Part shown: positions 14,524-19,331 of the stretch, piece after piece
How positions within the stretch are numbered: the stretch's first letter is position 1
Layout of the letters: the number at the start of each line of letters is the position of its first letter
Assembly (NCBI GenBank): GCA_964639275.1
Contig: CAZXCQ010000100.1
Coordinates: 1-19,331, forward strand
From: CAZXCQ01 sp964639275
GTDB lineage: Bacteria > Desulfobacterota > DSM-4660 > Desulfatiglandales > Desulfatiglandaceae
Direction: 5' to 3'
Length of the DNA stretch: 19,331 bases
Position numbers and translations under genes: made by a program
Notes under the pieces: generated by a model
Database searches by the model: none
What the model saw: the letters and a program-made list of their open reading frames with translations, nothing else
What the model was told of the DNA's origin: nothing

Positions 14524-15606
14524 ATGGCATTTATAGAGATCCAAAACCTGTTCAAGCGCTTTAAAAATGTTGTGGCGATTAATCACATACAGCTTGAAGT
14601 CGAAAAGGGAGAGATGTTAACACTCCTTGGCCCCAGCGGATGCGGCAAAACAACCACATTGCGCTGCATCGCCGGATTGGAAAAACCGGAGGAAGGGGAC
14701 ATCGTTATTGACGGCAGGCCGATGCTTTCGGAGGGATTTGTTCAGCCGTCCAAAAGGGGAATCGGCATGGTGTTCCAAAACTACGCGGTGTGGCCGCATA
14801 TGAAAGTGTTCAATAATATCGTTTACGGCTTGAGATTTCAGAGGATACCCAGGCGGACTATCCAGAAGAGGGCACAAGAGGTGTTGGGGTTGGTGGGTTT
14901 GAAGGGGTTGGAAGAGAGATACCCGGCGCAACTGAGCGGCGGACAGCAGCAAAGGGTTGCCCTCGCGCGCGCCCTGGTGAGAAATCCCAAGGTGTTGCTG
15001 TTGGATGAACCGCTGAGCAACCTGGATGCCAAGCTCAGAGAAGAATTGAGATTTGAAATCAAAAACCTGGTAAGACGGATGGACATCACATCGGTTTATG
15101 TCACCCATGACCAGGCAGAGGCGATGGTTATCTCTGATCGAATCGCTGTTATGGACTCGGGAAATGTGGTGCAGATCGGCTCTGCGCAAGAGATATATGA
15201 AAGGCCCGCTAACAGATTTGTGGCCGATTTTATTGGCACCATGAACTTTATGAGCGGCGAGGTGGTCCAGATCCTCAACGGCTCTGATGCGGTTTATGTG
15301 CGTACCGATTTCAGCGAGAAGGTCCTGTGTCGGACCCCTGGCACTAAGGAAACAAAACCAGGGGAAAAGGTGTATGCATCCATACGACCTGAGGATGTGG
15401 AAGTCTTTACCGAACCCCCTCAAGGCGGGGAGAACGTCTTCAAGGGTACCGTTGCCCATAAGGCGTACCTGGGAAATTTTGTGTACTTTTTCGTGAAAGT
15501 AAATGACACCATGATCAGAGTGCAGGCCCCGCACAATGTGCCCCGCGAGGAAGGACAAGAACTCTACCTGCTTCTAGATCCGCAAAAATGCATGATCCTG
15601 GTTTAA
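14524..15606 (+). CDS. ABC transporter ATP-binding protein with TOBE domain
   Basis: This 360-aa cytoplasmic ATPase energises the importer. All motifs are intact: Walker A 'GPSGCGKTT' (36-44), Q-loop Gln85 ('MVFQNYAVWPHM'), signature 'LSGGQQQR' (137-144), Walker B 'VLLLDEP' (157-163), D-loop 'SNLDA', and switch His195 ('VTHDQAEA'). Residues about 240-360 form a TOBE_2 regulatory/substrate domain ('ASIRPEDVEVF'), as in PotA, MalK and FbpC. GGAGA lies 9 nt before the ATG. It follows the permease after 283 bp occupied by repeat copy B. 'QNYAVWPHM' resembles the CUT/spermidine/ferric branch and does not identify the solute. Confidence 0.95.
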   Translation: MAFIEIQNLFKRFKNVVAINHIQLEVEKGEMLTLLGPSGCGKTTTLRCIAGLEKPEEGDIVIDGRPMLSEGFVQPSKRGIGMVFQNYAVWPHMKVFNNIVYGLRFQRIPRRTIQKRAQEVLGLVGLKGLEERYPAQLSGGQQQRVALARALVRNPKVLLLDEPLSNLDAKLREELRFEIKNLVRRMDITSVYVTHDQAEAMVISDRIAVMDSGNVVQIGSAQEIYERPANRFVADFIGTMNFMSGEVVQILNGSDAVYVRTDFSEKVLCRTPGTKETKPGEKVYASIRPEDVEVFTEPPQGGENVFKGTVAHKAYLGNFVYFFVKVNDTMIRVQAPHNVPREEGQELYLLLDPQKCMILV

Positions 15607-15724
15607 CTAACTCCTCCTCAAGAACTGAGAAGACAAAGCCTCTTTCATGGCTTGATATGGAGTTGATGCTGTCTCAAAATGCAATATTTTGATCCCTTTA
15701 TTGCTGTCGAGGTTTGATACGCGA

Positions 15725-16795
15725 ATGGGAAAGAAAGTCGGAATTATTAGCGCAGGTGCGTGGGGAACCGCGATCGGGAAAGTCCTCTCGGAGAAGGGCT
15801 TAGATGTCCATATATGGGATCATAACAAAAAGGCTGTTAATGATATCAACAAAAACCATACCAATAGCAGGTATCTTCTCGGAGTCAGGCTGCCCGCTAG
15901 TCTGAGGGCATCCGGGGATATCCAGGAAGTTGCACAAGACAAGGAATACCTCCTGATTGCGACCCCATCCATATTTGTCCGAGAGACGGTAGAAAGGATT
16001 CTGGATGTACCCGATATCAAAAATGGCCGGGCACTCATAGGTATTCTGACAAAAGGATTTATCGCGGCAGATGACAAACCATTCCTTATTACGCAACTTC
16101 TGGAAAAGATGTTGCCGCCTTCTTACAAGGATAACCTGGTTTACATCTCAGGCCCTTCTCACGCCGAAGAGGTCTCGCGGGGCAAACTGACCGGGCTTAT
16201 CAGCGCATCCCTTAATGGGAAAAACTCCATTCGATTCAGGGAGATGCTCCAGGGCTCGAGCCTCATTGTATTTTCGTCTTTTGATGTCATCGGGGTAGAG
16301 GTGTGCGCAGCGGTGAAAAATGTTATTGCCATTGGCTGCGGCATGTTTGACGCCTTAAAAGAACTCTCCGATATGTTTGGTGATAATACGGAATCGCTTC
16401 TAATCGCTGCCGGTCTAAATGAGATCCAGCTCATCGGCCAGACCCTCGGGTCCACCCATCCGGAGACCTTCACCTTTATCGCCGGCGTGGGAGACCTCGA
16501 CGTTACGTGCAGAAGCAGATACGGCAGAAACCGGCGTTTTGGAAAAGAGATCATCCTGGGCCGGATTACAGACCGTTATAGGGACCTGGATGATCTGATA
16601 AGAAACATATCGAAGATCGGCTATCTTCCGGAAGGGGTGATGGCGGCGAAATATGTCAGACAGATCTCGATAAGACACAGCCTCCGTCTGCCCATCTGCG
16701 ATGCAGTCTATGAGATCTTGAATGATAAGGTCGAACCCTTTGATGCTGTCAACAACATGCTCGACAGAATCAGCGGGAATACAAGGATCACATGA
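15725..16795 (+). CDS. NAD(P)-dependent glycerol-3-phosphate dehydrogenase-like protein (GpsA family)
   Basis: The ATG at 15725 (356 aa) begins at the Rossmann fold; an in-frame TTG 36 bp earlier is less likely. 'GIISAGAWGTAIG' replaces the first Gly of the usual GAGxxG with Ser. Other GpsA landmarks are present: 'LTKGF' with Lys110, 'YISGPSHAEEVSRG' (140-153), catalytic Lys198 in 'VEVCAAVKNVIAIG', and 'GVGDLDVTCRSRYGRNRRFG' (254-273). The region 'FGDNTESLLIAAGLNEI' is diverged from the usual NxxAALxTRG. GpsA reduces dihydroxyacetone phosphate for phospholipid synthesis. Divergence and position as the last gene after an importer ATPase (118-bp gap) suggest a specialised paralog. Shine-Dalgarno is weak (GAGG 12-13 nt upstream). 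Confidence 0.85.
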   Translation: MGKKVGIISAGAWGTAIGKVLSEKGLDVHIWDHNKKAVNDINKNHTNSRYLLGVRLPASLRASGDIQEVAQDKEYLLIATPSIFVRETVERILDVPDIKNGRALIGILTKGFIAADDKPFLITQLLEKMLPPSYKDNLVYISGPSHAEEVSRGKLTGLISASLNGKNSIRFREMLQGSSLIVFSSFDVIGVEVCAAVKNVIAIGCGMFDALKELSDMFGDNTESLLIAAGLNEIQLIGQTLGSTHPETFTFIAGVGDLDVTCRSRYGRNRRFGKEIILGRITDRYRDLDDLIRNISKIGYLPEGVMAAKYVRQISIRHSLRLPICDAVYEILNDKVEPFDAVNNMLDRISGNTRIT

Positions 16796-16969
16796 ATTCG
16801 GTCTTGTCCAAAATCTCGGATTCTTGTCCTTGAAATGGCCCCTAGGGCTCGTGCACTAAGAACTCCGTGCTGATAAAGAAAAGATTCCCCTGGAAAGCCT
16901 TGGCCTCGCCGTCAAAGAGGAATTGGGGAAATAGCTGCCCTTCGAAGCCGATAACGGCTATGGCCTTTT

Positions 16970-18811
16970 TTAGGAAATCGCTCCGGGCTTGCAGACCTGG
17001 ATGCAAAGACCGCACTGCACGCAGGTGAGTTCATCCACGTGAACCTTCTCACTTTCGGCGGAATAGACCAGGGCGGGGCATCCAAAATCATTGATGCAGA
17101 TCATGCAACCCTGGCATTTCTCCTCATCGACCTTCACCTTCCTGGTCTCGTAAAAGGTCTCCCCCTGGCGGGAAGCGCGCAAATAGCAGGGCTTTGAAGC
17201 GATGACCAGGCTGACGCCCTCCTCATCGACCGCCTCGATCAGGACCTCGTAGCTGGTCTTGAGGTCAACGGGATCGATGGTGTAGACCTTGATTCCCAGC
17301 GACTCGCCCAGCCTCTCGAGGTTGACCCGCGGGGCCTCGGCCCCGTAAAGATCGACACCGCTGCCGGCATGGGGTTGAAAGCCGGTCATGGCTGTGGTCC
17401 GGTTGTCGCCCAGGACAATGACCTGGCTGCTGCCCTGGTAGGAGGCGTTTATCAGCCCGGGCAGACCCAGGTGGAAGAGGGTGCTGTCGCCCATCATGGA
17501 GATAACCGGTCGGCCTACGCCTGCGTAATGAGCGCCGGTGGCCATGGGCACCGAGGAGCCCATGCAATAAATGGTCGACTGCAGCTCCATGGGCTTGAAC
17601 GAGCCGGCATCGTGGCAACCGATGTCGCCAAAGACGATCGCCTTTTTCTTCCTGGCCACTCGCTTGAGGTTGTAAAGCAAGGCCCGGTGGGCGCACCCCA
17701 CACACTGGGTCCGGGTCCTCACCGGGATATCGATGTCCAGTTGAGGCGGGTTGAACTCTTGCTTGAGGCGCAGGGCCGGGTCAAACTTCCTGACCGCCCG
17801 GGTGACCATGGGTATGGTCAGCTCACCGTCAGAGGCATAGAAACCGGACCGGCCCAGGACCTCGATCCGGACACCATTGTCCAGGGCCAGTTGCTTGATC
17901 AGGTTCTCGGTCACCGGTTCGATCTCCTCAAAGATCAGGACCCTGGTCTTGTCTTTGATGAAATCGAGGACCATCTCCTGGGGGATGGGCAGGGTCCCCA
18001 GCTTGAGGATGGGAAAGTCCCTGGCAAAGTTCCCGGCCGCTTCCTTGATATAGGTGTAACCGATGCCGCAGCCGATCAGCCCCAGATTGCCTTCGCCCTC
18101 TTCAACCCAGTTGTAGGGGCTTTCTTCAAAGAGTTGGGTCAACTCGGCATACTTCTGGTTGAGCCATCGGTGACGGGCCTGGGGCCGTTTGATGCCGCCC
18201 AGTTCGCGGACCTCGACAGCGCTCATGATATAGCGGTCGCGGTTGTCGATCCACTCGGCCTTGGGGAAGGTGCTGCCATCATAGTCCTTATAGTCGATTA
18301 CCGACCGGCTGTGGCAGACCCGCATCACCGGTCTGAGGACAAAACAGAGCTGGGTCTCTTCGGACAGCCTGTAGGCGTCCTTTATCATGGCCTTGGCCTC
18401 GACGGCACTGCTCGGGTCAAAGACCGGCAGGCCCGCATAGGTGTGGACCAGGATGCGGCTGTCTTCCTCATTCTGGGATGACAGCCCGCCCGGATCGTCT
18501 GCCGAGACCAGGACCATCCCGGCGTTGATGCCGGTGAAGTTGAGGTGCATGATCACGTCCGTGGCCACGTTGGTGCCGTTGTGCTTCATCACCGCCAGCG
18601 ACCGGACACCGGTGAGCGATGCGCCGAGGGCCACTTCCAGGGCGACCTTTTCGTTGCAAGACCATTCGGCGTGAACACCGGGGTACGCCACAAATCCTTC
18701 CAGGATCTCAGTGGCCGGGGTCCCAGGATAACCCGCCACGACCTTTACCCCGGACTCGACGGCCCCCCGGGTTATGGCATAATTGCCCATGACATATTTC
18801 TTTTCGCCCAA
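16970..18811 (-). CDS. iorA: Indolepyruvate:ferredoxin oxidoreductase, alpha subunit
   Basis: A TTG start at 18811 (613 aa) is chosen because GAGGAG lies 7 nt upstream and the N-terminus then reads 'GEKKYVMGNYAITRGAVESG', as in the family. Residues about 10-200 form the pyrimidine-binding domain ('AGYPGTPATEI'). Residues about 380-540 bind thiamine diphosphate ('GDIGCHDAG', 'MGDSTLFHLGLPGLINASYQ', 'LGDNRTTAMTGFQPHAG'). The C-terminus carries two [4Fe-4S] motifs, 'CQGCMICINDFGC' and 'CVQCGLCIQVC'. It oxidatively decarboxylates aryl pyruvates (from aromatic amino acids) to acyl-CoA and reduces ferredoxin, together with IorB. No iorB is in the window, neither downstream of the stop (gpsA-like is convergent) nor just upstream. 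Codons look more GC-rich than in neighbours. Confidence 0.95.
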   Translation of the reverse strand: MGEKKYVMGNYAITRGAVESGVKVVAGYPGTPATEILEGFVAYPGVHAEWSCNEKVALEVALGASLTGVRSLAVMKHNGTNVATDVIMHLNFTGINAGMVLVSADDPGGLSSQNEEDSRILVHTYAGLPVFDPSSAVEAKAMIKDAYRLSEETQLCFVLRPVMRVCHSRSVIDYKDYDGSTFPKAEWIDNRDRYIMSAVEVRELGGIKRPQARHRWLNQKYAELTQLFEESPYNWVEEGEGNLGLIGCGIGYTYIKEAAGNFARDFPILKLGTLPIPQEMVLDFIKDKTRVLIFEEIEPVTENLIKQLALDNGVRIEVLGRSGFYASDGELTIPMVTRAVRKFDPALRLKQEFNPPQLDIDIPVRTRTQCVGCAHRALLYNLKRVARKKKAIVFGDIGCHDAGSFKPMELQSTIYCMGSSVPMATGAHYAGVGRPVISMMGDSTLFHLGLPGLINASYQGSSQVIVLGDNRTTAMTGFQPHAGSGVDLYGAEAPRVNLERLGESLGIKVYTIDPVDLKTSYEVLIEAVDEEGVSLVIASKPCYLRASRQGETFYETRKVKVDEEKCQGCMICINDFGCPALVYSAESEKVHVDELTCVQCGLCIQVCKPGAIS

Positions 18812-18855
18812 TGTAGCACTCCTCAAATGTTATTCATTCCCTTTTTCCGGCCCTA

Positions 18856-18885
18856 AGTATAGGGCGATTTCTCAAAGGGTGTCAA
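18856..18885 (-). promoter_or_regulatory. Sigma70-type promoter of iorA
   Basis: On the minus strand TTGACA (18880-18885) and TATACT (18856-18861) are separated by 18 bp, matching 6/6 and 5/6 of the consensus. Transcription would begin about 35-40 nt before the TTG start at 18811. It is the best promoter in the window and indicates that iorA is transcribed on its own. Confidence 0.7.
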
Positions 18886-19216
18886 TGACAGAAATAGACC
18901 ACCATGTTGAAGGACAAAGGAACATCGTTTCTTTGTTGACAAGCAGGTTCGAAATGGGTATTTGAAATCCACGCGATGTGAACCCGGCGCTCTGCACCAT
19001 GTCCTCATCCGAAGAATCGAAAAGAGGGGATTTTCGAGAGCAAATTTGTCGAAAGGACACTGAAGCAGGCTGACGGGGCCTTTCTGGACCCGCTTGAACT
19101 TTAAACGAGCCAACATTGAAATAATGCATGCATTCACACGCTGGAGTCTGACTAGCGTCGAGGCCGTTTTGTGTCTTCGTAATCATCTGAAGGTTATCAA
19201 GTAAGGAACTTTACAA
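18886..19216. other. Intergenic region, nothing recognised
   Basis: Between the iorA promoter and the possible ORF at 19217 I see no convincing gene, RNA or repeat. Two overlapping minus-strand frames (about 94-104 codons) cover it. They would overlap the iorA promoter and show neither a ribosome site nor a family pattern. Confidence 0.4.
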
Positions 19217-19331
19217 ATGGATCTTGATACCATAGGCCAAAAACTGTTACCCAAAATCGTCCTAAGAGAGCCACACGCTAGTTTTTTGTCTCATAAATTC
19301 TGTCACAAGAAATGGCAATTTGACATTCACA
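19217..19331 (+). CDS. Possible gene start, partial at window edge
   Basis: ATG at 19217 follows AAGGAAC by 7 nt and opens 'MDLDTIGQKLLPKIVLREPH'. The frame stays open to the window end. From residue 21 onward the sequence is that of the 45-bp inverted-repeat family (starting at 19278). So either this is a gene truncated by an element or the ATG is spurious. No family is recognised from 20 residues. Confidence 0.3.
   Translation, partial: MDLDTIGQKLLPKIVLREPHASFLSHKFCHKKWQFDIH
19278..19331 (+). repeat. End of the 45-bp inverted-repeat element family, running off the window
   Basis: The first 45 bases align without gaps to the reverse complement of 6474-6518 (about 36 of 45 identical by hand count) and to 6149-6193 (about 33 of 45). 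The orientation is that of a left end, so the rest of an element is expected just beyond the window. Confidence 0.7.

Noticed and set aside
14617..15558. 313-codon open frame antisense to the ABC ATPase
   Set aside because: It is a shadow of a gene with every ATPase motif intact; no independent ribosome site or recognisable domain.
17369..18481. 370-codon open frame on the plus strand opposite iorA
   Set aside because: It is fully antisense to a gene with intact motifs, is low-complexity in composition, and reflects GC-rich codon structure; no family resemblance.
18853..19186. Two overlapping minus-strand frames upstream of iorA
   Set aside because: They overlap the strong iorA promoter, lack ribosome sites and show no family pattern.

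Overview
The window reads as chromosomal accessory DNA of a Gram-negative anaerobe. My best guess is a Desulfobacterota (delta-proteobacterial) lineage. Reasons are the indolepyruvate:ferredoxin oxidoreductase alpha subunit, an O-antigen ligase-type polytopic protein, Sec-exported periplasmic proteins, and many short dispersed repeats between and inside genes. This is inference: there is no rRNA or other taxonomic marker.

Layout. (1) 1-2461, minus: large O-antigen ligase/polymerase-like membrane protein with a TPR-like tail and a good terminator. (2) 2462-3300: a small gene graveyard. A four-helix-bundle (23S IVP/Avd-like) gene is split by a ~283-bp unit with 12-bp inverted ends that encodes an 84-aa GIY-YIG nuclease. 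A truncated second N-terminus of the same family lies just upstream, and copies of a 'taaccaataac' repeat surround everything. (3) 3303-6032, minus: secreted glycoside-hydrolase-like protein carrying two in-frame insertions of the same repeat type. (4) 6149-6518: 370-bp non-coding element with 45-bp inverted ends; one end recurs at 19278-19331 and, degenerate, at 14447-14480. (5) 6533-8963: two divergent medium-chain dehydrogenases, one zinc-type and one VAT1/quinone-oxidoreductase type. (6) 9085-10554, minus: exported calcineurin-like phosphoesterase and a small PC4-like ssDNA-binding protein. (7) 11000-16795, plus: ABC importer operon made of a substrate-binding protein with a coiled-coil tail, a fused double permease, an ATPase, and a GpsA-like dehydrogenase. 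(8) 16970-18811, minus: iorA with a clear sigma70-type promoter. (9) 18886-19331: mostly empty, ending in a possible gene start running into a repeat end.

Functional picture. The importer is of the FbpABC/AfuABC or phosphonate type. Its substrate cannot be named from sequence; the adjacent GpsA-like enzyme hints at a phosphorylated three-carbon or related compound, but weakly. IorA would oxidise aryl pyruvates with ferredoxin, but its IorB partner is absent here.

Most unusual are the small elements: the GIY-YIG insertion, the repeat family inserted in frame into two unrelated proteins, and a foldable element (copies at 7731, 12457, 14307) two of whose copies end 11-13 bp before the start codons of the permease and the ATPase.
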